Assembly: GCF_027923905.1 (NCBI RefSeq)
Contig: NZ_AP026966.1
Location: 3,659,001-3,723,000 of the forward strand
Length of the DNA stretch: 64,000 bases
Origin: Massilia varians
Lineage (GTDB): Bacteria > Pseudomonadota > Gammaproteobacteria > Burkholderiales > Burkholderiaceae_D
Direction of reading: 5' to 3'
Numbering within the stretch: position 1 is the first letter of the stretch; every line of letters starts with the position of its first letter. The notes below the pieces were generated by a model. It made no database searches. It saw only the letters and a list, made by a program, of their open reading frames with translations, and had not been told where the DNA came from. The translations under genes and the position numbers were made by a program. Positions 9,589 to 22,688 of this stretch are shown piece after piece.

Positions 9589-9606
9589 TGATGGAAAGGA
9601 GCAAAG

Positions 9607-9879
9607 ATGGGAAACGAGATGATGTGCGAAGCACTGGCGGCGGAACTGGAAGCGCAACAGGCGGCACAGGCGGGCGGCGCGTACCGCTCGGCGCCGCACG
9701 AGCTGCGGCGCCTGCGCATCGCCAAGCGCGAAAGCCAGGAAAAATTCTGGAGCCGCTTTGGCGTCACCCAATCGAGTGGCAGCCGCTTCGAGACCGGCCT
9801 CGCGGTCCCCGCGCCGGTCGCCATCCTGCTGCGCCTCTACGTCAATGGACGGGTCAGCGATGGTGATCTTCAGGCGTGA
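9607..9879 (+). CDS. Small XRE-type helix-turn-helix regulator in the quorum-sensing locus
   Basis: A 90-residue protein. Residues 34-75 form an XRE/Cro-like helix-turn-helix: LRRLRIAKRESQEKFW (first helices), then FGVTQSSGSRFETG, where TQSSGSRFE is the probable recognition helix, followed by PAPVAILLRLYVNG. The N-terminal 30 residues are Ala/Glu-rich. AAGGAG lies 5 bases before the ATG, so the start is well supported. It lies between luxI and luxR, divergent from luxI and tail-to-tail with luxR, sharing 26 bp with the luxR 3' end. In Burkholderia the same slot is often held by the unrelated repressor RsaM, so a role in tuning quorum sensing is plausible but unproven. Confidence 0.8.
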   Translation: MGNEMMCEALAAELEAQQAAQAGGAYRSAPHELRRLRIAKRESQEKFWSRFGVTQSSGSRFETGLAVPAPVAILLRLYVNGRVSDGDLQA

Positions 9880-10588
9880 TCAGGCCCAGGGCAATCGCCT
9901 TGACCACCGCCTGCTGGCGGGTGTTCACGCCGAACTTCTGGCGCACGTTCGCCAGGTGAAAATTGACGGTCGCCTCGGAACAGTTGGTGATCCGGGCGAC
10001 CTCCCAGGATGACTTGCCGACCATGACCCACTGCAGCACTTCCAGCTCGCGCCGGGTCAGGCACGGCAGCTCCGGCTCCGCCTTCGCCTCGCGAAAGCGC
10101 GCCGAGGAGGCAAAGGCGTAGTCACGGATCAGCGACAGGGCCGGCAGCGCCTCGAACAGCGAGCGCTCGAACGGCGCATCGGGCCGCAGGTCGGAGGCGA
10201 AGCTGATCATGCCCAGCTCGCCCTGCGGGCCATGGATGGGCAGCGTCACCCCACTGCGGATGCCGTGCGCGCTGGCTTCCTCATAGAGTGCGCCGGGCAC
10301 CCCGTTGCCGAAGGTGGACGGCGCCCAGACCAGCGGCAGCGTGTTCGAGACGCAATGGACCACGGTCGGATCGACATAGTGGAAGCCGTTGGCATCGTAA
10401 CGGTCGCGCCACGCGAGCGAATAGTTGCTGCGCGTGAACGCATGTTCAAAGCGCACATGTCGCGACGGTACAACGCCATACAGCATCTGGTCGAAACCCT
10501 GGCTGCGCGCGAGCTCGAACAAACGCTGCGCCCATATGCGGTCGTCTCCGGCTTCCAGCAGCCCCAGTAATAAAGAGGTATCGATCAT
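9854..10588 (-). CDS. LuxR-family quorum-sensing transcriptional regulator
   Basis: A 244-residue regulator with an N-terminal autoinducer-binding domain and a C-terminal LuxR helix-turn-helix. In the sensor domain RYDANGFHYVDPTVVHC carries the conserved Tyr and Asp-Pro that line the acyl-homoserine-lactone pocket, and WAPSTFG plus GVTLPIHGPQGELGMISFA are also typical. The HTH begins at LTRRELEVLQWVMVGKSSWE and continues ITNCSEATVNFHLANVRQKFG. The start is the ATG at 10588 (MIDTSLLLG). The partner is the adjacent LuxI. Its 3' end overlaps the XRE gene by 26 bp on the opposite strand, so convergent transcription could make the two antagonise each other. Confidence 0.93.
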   Translation of the reverse strand: MIDTSLLLGLLEAGDDRIWAQRLFELARSQGFDQMLYGVVPSRHVRFEHAFTRSNYSLAWRDRYDANGFHYVDPTVVHCVSNTLPLVWAPSTFGNGVPGALYEEASAHGIRSGVTLPIHGPQGELGMISFASDLRPDAPFERSLFEALPALSLIRDYAFASSARFREAKAEPELPCLTRRELEVLQWVMVGKSSWEVARITNCSEATVNFHLANVRQKFGVNTRQQAVVKAIALGLITPEDHHR

Positions 10589-10943
10589 TGGACAAATGCG
10601 GGTCAAGACTGTCGTTTTATCGTAAATGACTTTGGCGTCAGAATATTCACCAATTGCCACAACGCCGACGAATGCCAGATTGTGCGGCAACACAATTGTC
10701 GTTCCGATACAAGAACATTCTCCTAATCGTGCGCTGTATTGATGGGGATTACGTTACCCTCCGCCGGATGCCCATTCCAGGTTTTCTTATTAGCAAGATT
10801 TCCTGACGCCAGCACCTTTCACCTATTACGATGCTTGACTTGACTTTGCACAAGAGTATCTTCTCAGCAGTTCACAATTCACAGTCGCCGGTCCCACCGG
10901 CGCGGCACTCTTTCACCCCCTACGCGAAACAAGGATTTAGTCG
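10589..10943 (+). promoter_or_regulatory. Intergenic region with a sigma70-like promoter for the HAMP-array kinase
   Basis: This 355-bp gap between divergent luxR and the kinase gene is clearly less GC-rich than its surroundings. The best promoter is TTGACT (10835-10840), 16 bp, TATCTT (10857-10862), reading toward the kinase and leaving a leader of about 75 bases. AAGGA lies shortly before the kinase ATG. I found no convincing ORF or second lux box here. Confidence 0.45.
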
Positions 10944-15851
<4,908 letters not shown>

Positions 15852-15861
15852 GGCCGCGGCG

Positions 15862-16722
15862 ATGGGTGAATTGAGCGCCTGGTCCGGGTTCGCCGGACTG
15901 AGCGGCCTTCAGGCAACCGAGGAACTCGAGCTCGAACTGCTGCTGGAAGCGGTCTACCAGCGCTTCGGATTCGATTTTCGCGGCTATGCGCGCCCGCGCC
16001 TGCGCGACAAGCTGTTCGCGCTGATGCGCACGCGCGGACTGGGGACCGTCTCGAGCCTGCAGGAGCAGGTGCTGCACGAGGCCGGGGTCGCGCACGAGCT
16101 GGTGCGCACGCTGGCGGTGCCGCAGACCCGGCTGTTCGACCTGCCGGAAGACACGCGCCGCCTGCGCACCGCACTCGGCGACAGCCTGCGTCCGACCGCC
16201 CTGCCCAAGGTCTGGCTGGCCGAACCGGCCGGCGTGGCCGAGGCCTGGACGCTGGCGATCCTGCTGGCCGAGGAGAAACTGTACGGCCGCACCGAGGTGT
16301 TTGCCACCGTGGCCAGCGACGAGCTGCTGTTCGAAGTGCGCAACGCGTCGCTCCCGTTGGACCAGCTGGCGCAATCGCAGGCGCAGTATCAGGCCAGCGG
16401 GGGAAGCGGGCGCCTGAGCGACTACTTCGAGGTTGCGGGCGGCGAAGCGCGCCTGCTGCCGCGCCTGCGCGAACGCATCACCTGGGCGCAATACAGCCTG
16501 GTGACGGATGCCTCGTTCAACGAGTTCCACGGCATCATCTGCCGCCACGCCCTGCCCGACTTCGGGCCGCTGCTGCGCCAGCGCGTGCTGCGCCTGTTCC
16601 GCGACAGCCTGTCGCTGTTCGGGGTGCTGGGTCTGGACCGCGAGCTGTCCGCCACCGACGCCGGTGCGGCGGACTACCAGCCGCTGTTCGCGGATGAGGG
16701 CTGGTACAAGCGGGTGCGGTGA
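15862..16722 (+). CDS. CheR-like protein with degenerate SAM-binding motif
   Basis: A 286-residue protein with the CheR methyltransferase layout: N-terminal helical domain (LLLEAVYQRFGFDFRGYARP), then RLSDYFEV, RITWAQYSLVTDASFNEF, and the C-terminal VLRLFRDSLSLFGVLGL. The usual glycine- and cysteine-rich SAM motif (GCSTGEE-type, followed by AILLAE) is replaced by WLAEPAGVAEAWTLAILLAE, and the CRNVLIYF block reads CRHALPDF. It may therefore have lost methyltransferase activity. The ATG at 15862 has GAGG 8 bases upstream; a GTG at 15835 would overlap the kinase. The gene begins 10 bp after the HAMP-array kinase and probably works with it. Confidence 0.75.
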   Translation: MGELSAWSGFAGLSGLQATEELELELLLEAVYQRFGFDFRGYARPRLRDKLFALMRTRGLGTVSSLQEQVLHEAGVAHELVRTLAVPQTRLFDLPEDTRRLRTALGDSLRPTALPKVWLAEPAGVAEAWTLAILLAEEKLYGRTEVFATVASDELLFEVRNASLPLDQLAQSQAQYQASGGSGRLSDYFEVAGGEARLLPRLRERITWAQYSLVTDASFNEFHGIICRHALPDFGPLLRQRVLRLFRDSLSLFGVLGLDRELSATDAGAADYQPLFADEGWYKRVR

Positions 16723-16738
16723 TTTTCAGGCTGACTGG

Positions 16739-16767
16739 ACGCGCGGTCGGCACAGCCGACCACGCGT
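16739..16767. terminator. Bidirectional hairpin between convergent genes
   Basis: Arms 16739-16751 and 16755-16767 pair as ACGCG plus GGTCGGC against GCCGACC plus CGCGT, with one C/A mismatch and an ACA loop. It lies between the convergent CheR-like and GST genes. There is no clear U-tract. Confidence 0.5.
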
Positions 16768-16793
16768 TCAAGCAAAGCTTGTTCATTCCCCCA

Positions 16794-17408
16794 TCAAGCT
16801 TTGTATTCGGCTGCGATCCGGTCGCGCCACGCCTGCAGGTGCGCCATCCCCTCCTGCCCCGGCCTGAACCTCAACAATCCGCGTGCGAACTCAATCGTGC
16901 AAAAGGCCGTGATGTCGGCAATCGTGAACCTGTCGCCGGCCACGTAGGGCTGCCTGCCGAGCTCTCCGTCGAGCCAGCGCGCCGTCGCGCGCATCTTTTG
17001 TCCCTGCGCGGCGCCGAACTCGGGAAACTGCGGCTGCTCCAGGGTCGCCAGCCCCGGATGCGTATGGCGCACGCACAGCGCCGTTTCCAGCATCAGGTAC
17101 AGCTCCATGCGGCGGTCGGCCATCTCGATGAAGGCGCGCTCGGTGCTGTCCACCCCCATCAGGTTGGGTTCCGGATACAGGCCTTCGAGGTAGGTGCAGA
17201 TGGCGCGCGTCTCGCTCAGCACGCGGCCATCGTCGAGCACCAGCACGGGTACCCGCGCCAGCGGATTGAGCGCGGTGAATTCCGGGCTGCGGTGGGCGCC
17301 GGCATTCAGGTCGACGTCGACCAGTTCGATGCCGTCGATGCCTTTGGCCGCCATGAACATGGTGACGCGGCGCGGATTGGGGGCGCGGGGACTGACGTAG
17401 AGGCGCAT
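16794..17408 (-). CDS. Glutathione S-transferase family protein
   Basis: A GST of 204 residues with the N-terminal thioredoxin-like domain (MRLYVSPRAPNPRRVTMFMA, then NPLARVPVLVLDDG with the cis-Pro, and LSETRAICTYLE for glutathione binding) and an all-helical C-terminal domain (VAGDRFTIADITAFCTIEFA). It would conjugate or reduce electrophilic compounds with glutathione in the cytoplasm. I prefer the ATG at 17408, which matches the family's N-terminus; an ATG 12 bp upstream is also open but has its ribosome site immediately next to it. It stands alone, facing the CheR-like gene. Confidence 0.9.
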   Translation of the reverse strand: MRLYVSPRAPNPRRVTMFMAAKGIDGIELVDVDLNAGAHRSPEFTALNPLARVPVLVLDDGRVLSETRAICTYLEGLYPEPNLMGVDSTERAFIEMADRRMELYLMLETALCVRHTHPGLATLEQPQFPEFGAAQGQKMRATARWLDGELGRQPYVAGDRFTIADITAFCTIEFARGLLRFRPGQEGMAHLQAWRDRIAAEYKA

Positions 17409-17462
17409 GGGCTTTTCCATCCTTGAACAGGGACGCTCATGATAGCGCGAAGCGGCGGGAAC

Positions 17463-19019
17463 TCAGGCAGGTGCGAACAGCGCGGCCGGCCCGCTGGCGG
17501 CGCGCGCGGCATCCATCCAGGCATCGACCGCGGCCGCGCAAGCCGGCGCCAGGTGCAGCCCGAGCTTGGTACGGCGCCACAGCACGTCCTCGGCGCAGCC
17601 GGCCCACTCGTGCCGCATCAGGTAGCGCAGCTCGGCCGCGTACAGGCCGGGAGCGACTTCCTCCCCCAGGTCGCCCAGGCCAGTGGCGCCGGCCAGGAGG
17701 ACTTCGGCACGGGTCCCGTAGGCACGCCCCCAGCGCCGCGCCAGGCCGGCAGGCAGCCAGGGATGGCGGCCTGCCAGCGCGGCCGCCCAGCGCTCGAATT
17801 CGAGCACGGCGCGGCTGGCGGGCACGCTGCCGAACAGGTCTCCGCCCGGCAGCACGGCCTGCGCCGTCCAAGCCGGCCGGGGCTGCCCGAGCGCGGCGCA
17901 GATCCAGTCCGCCGCCTGCTCGGCCAGCTTGCGGTAGGTGGTGATCTTGCCCCCGAACACAGACAACAGCGGCGCGCCGGCAAGGTCGTGTCCGAGCAGG
18001 TAGTCGCGGGTGGCCGCGCTGGCGCTGGCGGCGTCGTCGTCGAGCAGAGGGCGCACGCCCGAGTAGGACCAGACCACGTTCGCCGGCGTGATCCGGCGCC
18101 GGAAATAGCGGTTGGCGAGCTCGCACAAATAGGCGGTCTCGGTCGCGGCGATCGCCACCTGGTCCGGGTCGCCCTGGAACTCGAGGTCGGTGGTGCCGAT
18201 GAGGGTGAACGCATCCTCATAGGGCATCGCGAACACGATGCGGCCGTCGGGATGCTGGAAGATGTAGGCGTACTCGTGGTCGAACAGGCGCGGCACCACG
18301 ATGTGGCTGCCCTTGACCAGGCGCAGGCGGCGCGCGCAAGCGCTGCCGGCCGCGGCCTGGGCGACCCGCGCCGCCCACGGCCCGGCCGCGTTGACCAGGC
18401 AGCGCGCCTTGACCGTGAAGCTGCGCTCGCCCTGCACCAGCGTCGCCATCCAGTACCGGGAGTGGCGCTCGAAGGCCGCGCAGCGCGTATGCGTCAGCAC
18501 GCTCGCGCCGCGCTCGTGTGCATCGAGCGCATTGAGCACCACCAGCCGGGCGTCGTCGACCCAGCCGTCCGAGTACACGAAAGCGCGCGTGAAGGACGGC
18601 TTGAGCGGGCCGCCGGCGCGATGCCCCGCCAGGGCGACCGCGTTCGAGGCCGGCAGGAAGGCGCGCGGCGCCAGGCGGTCGTACAGGAACAGGCCGGCGC
18701 GGATCAGCCAGGCCGGCCGCTGCGTGCTGTCGTGCGGCATCACGAAGAGCAGCGGATGCATGATGTGCGGGGCGCTGCACAGCAGGATTTCGCGCTCGAG
18801 CAGCGCCTTGCGCACCAGGCCGAAGGCGCGGTGTTCGAGGTAGCGCAGGCCGCCGTGGATCAGCTTGCTCGACGCGGACGAGGTATGGGAACCGAGGTCG
18901 TCCTTGTCGCACAGGACCACCCGCAGTCCGCGCCCGGCCGCATCGCGCGCGATACCCGCGCCGTTGATGCCGCCGCCCACGACCAGCACGTCGCATTCCA
19001 GCTGGGTGTCATCGATCAT
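17463..19019 (-). CDS. glpD: Aerobic glycerol-3-phosphate dehydrogenase
   Basis: An FAD-dependent, membrane-associated enzyme that oxidises sn-glycerol 3-phosphate to dihydroxyacetone phosphate and feeds electrons to quinone. The 518 residues match the GlpD length. The N-terminal FAD site is VLVVGGGINGAGIARDAAGR, followed by SSASSKLIHGGLRYLE, a GlpD signature, and later GGKITTYRKLAEQAAD. AGGAGG precedes the ATG at 19019. No other glp genes are adjacent. A glpD in an Oxalobacteraceae-like genome normally serves glycerol or lipid turnover. Confidence 0.94.
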   Translation of the reverse strand: MIDDTQLECDVLVVGGGINGAGIARDAAGRGLRVVLCDKDDLGSHTSSASSKLIHGGLRYLEHRAFGLVRKALLEREILLCSAPHIMHPLLFVMPHDSTQRPAWLIRAGLFLYDRLAPRAFLPASNAVALAGHRAGGPLKPSFTRAFVYSDGWVDDARLVVLNALDAHERGASVLTHTRCAAFERHSRYWMATLVQGERSFTVKARCLVNAAGPWAARVAQAAAGSACARRLRLVKGSHIVVPRLFDHEYAYIFQHPDGRIVFAMPYEDAFTLIGTTDLEFQGDPDQVAIAATETAYLCELANRYFRRRITPANVVWSYSGVRPLLDDDAASASAATRDYLLGHDLAGAPLLSVFGGKITTYRKLAEQAADWICAALGQPRPAWTAQAVLPGGDLFGSVPASRAVLEFERWAAALAGRHPWLPAGLARRWGRAYGTRAEVLLAGATGLGDLGEEVAPGLYAAELRYLMRHEWAGCAEDVLWRRTKLGLHLAPACAAAVDAWMDAARAASGPAALFAPA

Positions 19020-19141
19020 ATCGCGCCTCCTGTCGGCGGGCCGGGCCGCCTAGCCGGTCCAGTGTAGCTACTTGGCGCTGGAGCATCTTTGCTTGTATCA
19101 ATTATGCAAAGAATGCGTCTGCCTGTGTGTAAAATCGGCAC

Positions 19142-19786
19142 ATGCACAACTCATCCAGCACCGACGTGCGTGCCTGGGTCCGCATGCCATCCGGCAAGCG
19201 CCTGGACCTGCTCAACCCGACTCCCTTCGACTGGGACGATGCCGACCTGGCGCTAGGCCTGGCGCGCACCTACCGCTGGGGCGGACACTCGGCCTGGCCG
19301 CTGCCCCTGTCCGTGGCCCAGCACTCGCTCACCGTGATGCTGCTGCGCCGCGCCCGCGCTCCCCGGCCCACGCCCCTGCAGGAACTGCGCGAGCTGCTGC
19401 ACGACGCCGAGGAAGGCCTGCTCGGCTTCGATGCGATCTCGGTGATCAAGCCCTTCCTGGGCGAAGGCTTTCGCGCGTTGACGAAGCGCCTGGAGCAGAT
19501 GGTGTTCCTGCGCTATGGTTTGCCGGCCTGGACCGAGAAGGAGCACGGGCTGCACAAGCAGGCCGACCGGCTGGCGGCGGCAAGCGAGGCAGTGCACGTG
19601 ACCGGCTGGACCCGCGATGAGGTAAGGCGCACGCTCAAAATCCGCGCCGCCGTGCTGGACCAGGATCCGCTGGCGGCCTATTTCGGCTGCACGCCCTGGG
19701 AACCGTGGTCCCCGAGCCTTGCCGCGGAACGCTTCCTGGCCGAGCTGGATCGCCTGAAGCAGGCCAGCGCCAACGCGCGTGCCTGA
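19142..19786 (+). CDS. HD-domain phosphohydrolase-like protein
   Basis: A 214-residue protein of the HD superfamily, resembling YfbR-type nucleotidases. The metal ligands appear as the His in VAQHSLTVMLL, the His-Asp pair in LLHDAEEGLLG, and a later Asp in HKQADRLAAASEA. The N-terminus (RAWVRMPSGKRLDLLNPTPF) is characteristic of a proteobacterial HD subgroup annotated only as phosphohydrolase. Substrates are probably nucleotides, but this is family inference. The upstream gap to glpD carries a TAAAAT-like -10 just before the gene. It is not linked to an obvious pathway. Confidence 0.75.
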   Translation: MHNSSSTDVRAWVRMPSGKRLDLLNPTPFDWDDADLALGLARTYRWGGHSAWPLPLSVAQHSLTVMLLRRARAPRPTPLQELRELLHDAEEGLLGFDAISVIKPFLGEGFRALTKRLEQMVFLRYGLPAWTEKEHGLHKQADRLAAASEAVHVTGWTRDEVRRTLKIRAAVLDQDPLAAYFGCTPWEPWSPSLAAERFLAELDRLKQASANARA

Positions 19787-19902
19787 TTTGCGCAACACGG
19801 GCTTTCTACACCATGCTGCATGGCCGCCGCCGCAAATGGGTGCAAAGCTTGAGGAAGCTCAAACTCCGCACGTAAGCAATTGATTTTATAGGAAATTCTC
19901 GT

Positions 19903-20040
19903 ATATCCACAAGAACTGTGGATAAAGATGTGGAAAAGCACTACTTGACAAGCCGAAAGTCCAGTAATGATGCGGGTTTCAACAAATTGCTCGTTCCGCA
20001 GGCAAATTGAAAAACTCTAAAAATCAAGGACTTGCACACA
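19903..20040 (+). repeat. Copy 1 of a 138-bp direct repeat with DnaA-box-like sites
   Basis: It occupies most of the 343-bp gap between the HD gene and the helicase 3' end. It aligns over its whole length with 22404-22540. It contains ATATCCACA (19903-19911, one mismatch to a DnaA box) and TGTGGATAA (19917-19925, an exact DnaA box on the minus strand). Shared blocks include ATGTGGAAAAGC, CTTGACA-GCCG, TTTCAACAA-TTGC and AAATCAAGG. The rest of the gap holds no ORF I can support. Confidence 0.7.
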
Positions 20041-20129
20041 CGACGCTTTCGTGCGGTGCGGGGCTCTGGGGCATATTCCTACAAAATCGCCGCACGGGGG
20101 ATAAGTCCTCAACGTGCGCCGATCTTCGC

Positions 20130-22220
20130 TTATTTCCACACGTTCCTGGCCCGCTCCCGCACCAGCATGCGCACGCTCTCCGGCACCGGCTTGCGCAGCT
20201 GCTGCGTCTCCGCGCTCAGCCAGGTGGTTTCCTCGAAATGCTTGAGCATGGCTGGGGTGATGAAGCGCGTGCGCGCGGCATAGACGTGGCGGTCGCCCAT
20301 CTGCGCCTGCTGCTTGATGAAGAAACGGTTCGGCAGCACCAGGTGCAGGTGTTCGCGGGCGCGGGTCATGGCCACGTAGAGCAGGCGCCGCTCTTCTTCG
20401 ATGTCATCAATGCTGCCGGTGCTCATGTCGGACGGGATGCAGCCGTCCACCACGTTCAGCACCGTCACCGATGTCCACTCCTGTCCCTTGGCGGAATGGA
20501 TGGTCGATAGGATCAGGTAGTCTTCGTCGAGCAGCGGGCTGCCGGCGCGGTCGCTGGTGGCTTCGGGCGGGTCCAGCGTGATCTCGGCCAGGAAGCTCTC
20601 GCGCGTCGCGTGCCCGCCCGCCAGGGCGGCCAGCTGCTCGACGTCGGCGGCGCGCACCTGGGCGTCGTCGTACCTGCGTTCGAGCATCGGCAAGTACCAT
20701 TGCTTGACCAGCTCGATGTCGGCCGGCCAGCGCAGGCCGGGCGTGCGCAGGCGCCGGTACAGCGCGCTGAAGGCGGCCCAGTCCTCGCGGCTCTTGCCCG
20801 GCGCGGCGAAGCCCTCCACCGCCGCCACCGGGTCGGCGGCCTCGCCTACGGCGTCCAGCAGGCGGGTGGCCGTTGCCGGGCCGATCCCCGGGATCAGCTG
20901 GGCGACGCGAAAGCCCGCCATGCGCCCGCTGGGGTTCTGGGCGAAGCGCAGCACCGCCAGCACGTCCTTGATGTGGGCCGCTTCCAGGAACTTCAGGCCG
21001 CCGAACTTCACGAAGGGGATGTTGCGGCGCATCAGCTCCAGCTCCAGCGCGGCGCTGTGGCTGGCCGCGCGGAACAGCACCGCCTGCGACCTTAAGCCGA
21101 TGCCGGCCTCGCGCTGCTCCAGGATGCGGCGGCAGACCCAGCGCGCCTGCTCGGCTTCGTCCGGGATCAGGACCAGTTGCGGCTTGAGGCTGGATGTCTT
21201 GTCGGTCCAGAGCGTCTTGGCGTGGCGTTCGCGGGCGGCCGCGATGACGGCGTTGGAAGCGTCCAGGATAGGCTGGGTCGAGCGGTAGTTGCGCTCCAGC
21301 GTGATGACGTGGGCGCTCTGCGTGAACTGCTTCGGGAAGTCGAGGATGTTGCGCACGGTGGCGCCGCGAAAGGCATAGATCGACTGGGCATCGTCACCGA
21401 CCACCATCACGCCCGCGCCGGTGGGCTTCATGCCGGTGACGATTGCCCCCTGCAGGCGGTTGGTGTCCTGGTATTCGTCCACCAGCACGTGGTCGAAGCG
21501 CCCGCCCAGTTCAAGCCCCAGCTCCGGGTCGCTCGCCATCTCCGACCAGAACAGCAGCAGGTCGTCGTAATCGAGCACGTTCTGCTCCTGCTTGGCATCG
21601 ACGTAGGCGCCGAACAGGGTCTTCAGTTGCCCTTCCCACTCGCTGCACCAGGGGAAGGTGGATTGCAGCACCGCCTCCAGGGGCTCGCGGCTGTTGACCA
21701 CGCGCGAATAGATCGACAGGCAGGTGCCCTTCAGCGGAAAGCGCTTTTCCGTCGTTGACAGGCCGATCTCGTGGCGCACCAGTCCCATCAGGTCTTCGGC
21801 GTCGCCACGGTCGTGGATGGTGAAGGATTCGTCCAGGCCGATGCGGCCGGCATACTCGCGCAGCAGGCGCGCGCCGATCGCGTGGAAGGTGCCGGACCAG
21901 GGCAAGCTCAGCTGGGCCGCGTTGGCGCTGCCGCCCTTGCCGAGCAGGCGCTGCAGCACGCCGCCGGCGCGCTGCCCCAGCTCCCCGGCGGCACGCCGCG
22001 AGAAGCTCAGCAGCAGGATGCGCTGGGGATCGGCGCCAGCCTGGATCAGGCGTGCGACCCGGTGCGCCAGCGTATTGGTCTTGCCCGAGCCCGCCCCGGC
22101 CACCACCAGCAGCGGCCGCGCGCCGGCGGCGCCGATGTCGTGCTCGACCGCCGCGCGCTGTTCGGCATTCAGGCCGGCGAAGGGATCGTCGGAGGCGGGC
22201 TGGTCAAGGACGGCGGACAT
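20130..22220 (-). CDS. UvrD/Rep-family ATP-dependent DNA helicase
   Basis: A superfamily 1A 3'-5' helicase of about 696 residues. Motifs visible in order: FAGLNAEQRAAVEHD (Q motif), VVAGAGSGKTNTLAHR (Walker A), LVDEYQDTNRLQ (Walker B), VVGDDAQSIYAFRGA (motif III), LERNYRST (motif IV), and near the C-terminus STIHSAKGQEW, LYVAMTRAREHL (motifs V and VI). I start at the ATG at 22220 (MSAVLDQPASDD), because the upstream in-frame codons lie in repeat sequence and encode nothing helicase-like. It may act in repair or replication restart. It is flanked on both sides by copies of a DnaA-box repeat. Confidence 0.92.
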   Translation of the reverse strand: MSAVLDQPASDDPFAGLNAEQRAAVEHDIGAAGARPLLVVAGAGSGKTNTLAHRVARLIQAGADPQRILLLSFSRRAAGELGQRAGGVLQRLLGKGGSANAAQLSLPWSGTFHAIGARLLREYAGRIGLDESFTIHDRGDAEDLMGLVRHEIGLSTTEKRFPLKGTCLSIYSRVVNSREPLEAVLQSTFPWCSEWEGQLKTLFGAYVDAKQEQNVLDYDDLLLFWSEMASDPELGLELGGRFDHVLVDEYQDTNRLQGAIVTGMKPTGAGVMVVGDDAQSIYAFRGATVRNILDFPKQFTQSAHVITLERNYRSTQPILDASNAVIAAARERHAKTLWTDKTSSLKPQLVLIPDEAEQARWVCRRILEQREAGIGLRSQAVLFRAASHSAALELELMRRNIPFVKFGGLKFLEAAHIKDVLAVLRFAQNPSGRMAGFRVAQLIPGIGPATATRLLDAVGEAADPVAAVEGFAAPGKSREDWAAFSALYRRLRTPGLRWPADIELVKQWYLPMLERRYDDAQVRAADVEQLAALAGGHATRESFLAEITLDPPEATSDRAGSPLLDEDYLILSTIHSAKGQEWTSVTVLNVVDGCIPSDMSTGSIDDIEEERRLLYVAMTRAREHLHLVLPNRFFIKQQAQMGDRHVYAARTRFITPAMLKHFEETTWLSAETQQLRKPVPESVRMLVRERARNVWK

Positions 22221-22403
22221 GGAGGTGACAGGAAAATGGGGGCTGCGAATGTCATACTGTACATTTATCCAGTTCTCTTGCGCAAGCCTCAATCCTGGAA
22301 TAGTCAAGCCTGCGCACGATTGAAACCCCGTTTTGCCCGGCATCAGGTCATGGATTACATGCAGAAGCCATGCTAAGTAGTTAATAACTAAAAAGTTTTC
22401 CTG

Positions 22404-22540
22404 ATATCCACAAAGTCTGTGAATAACTATGTGGAAAAGCGGGGGCTTGACACGCCGGATGCGGCCATCCGTGCGGCTTTCAACAATTTGCCTATTGGGA
22501 AGGCAATCACGATAGGCCCACAAATCAAGGGTTTACACGC
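22404..22540 (+). repeat. Copy 2 of the DnaA-box-containing repeat
   Basis: A direct copy of 19903-20040. ATATCCACA (22404-22412) and TGTGAATAA (22418-22426) have the same 14-bp offset as in copy 1, followed by ATGTGGAAAAGC, CTTGACACGCCGGATG, TTTCAACAATTTGC, AAGGCAA and AAATCAAGG. It lies upstream of the helicase start inside the 468-bp gap 22221-22688. The remainder of that gap (22541-22688) is AT-richer and probably holds the promoter of the small Cys-rich gene. Confidence 0.7.
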
Positions 22541-22688
22541 TACTGTCGCGCAACTGGCACGGAGATGCACAAAATTATTTTACGGCAATTTTTGTGTATA
22601 AGCCCGGCCCGTCTGCAAGGTCAGCGCTGCGCCGCCCCGCGCCGGCGCCGCCTACAATGGCCGCGCAACCAACTACTGCGAGGACGCC

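Noticed and set aside
19903..22540. Replication origin because of the DnaA-box-like sites.
   Set aside because: Only two boxes per copy, no AT-rich unwinding region and no dnaA, dnaN or rpmH neighbour. I kept it as a repeat.
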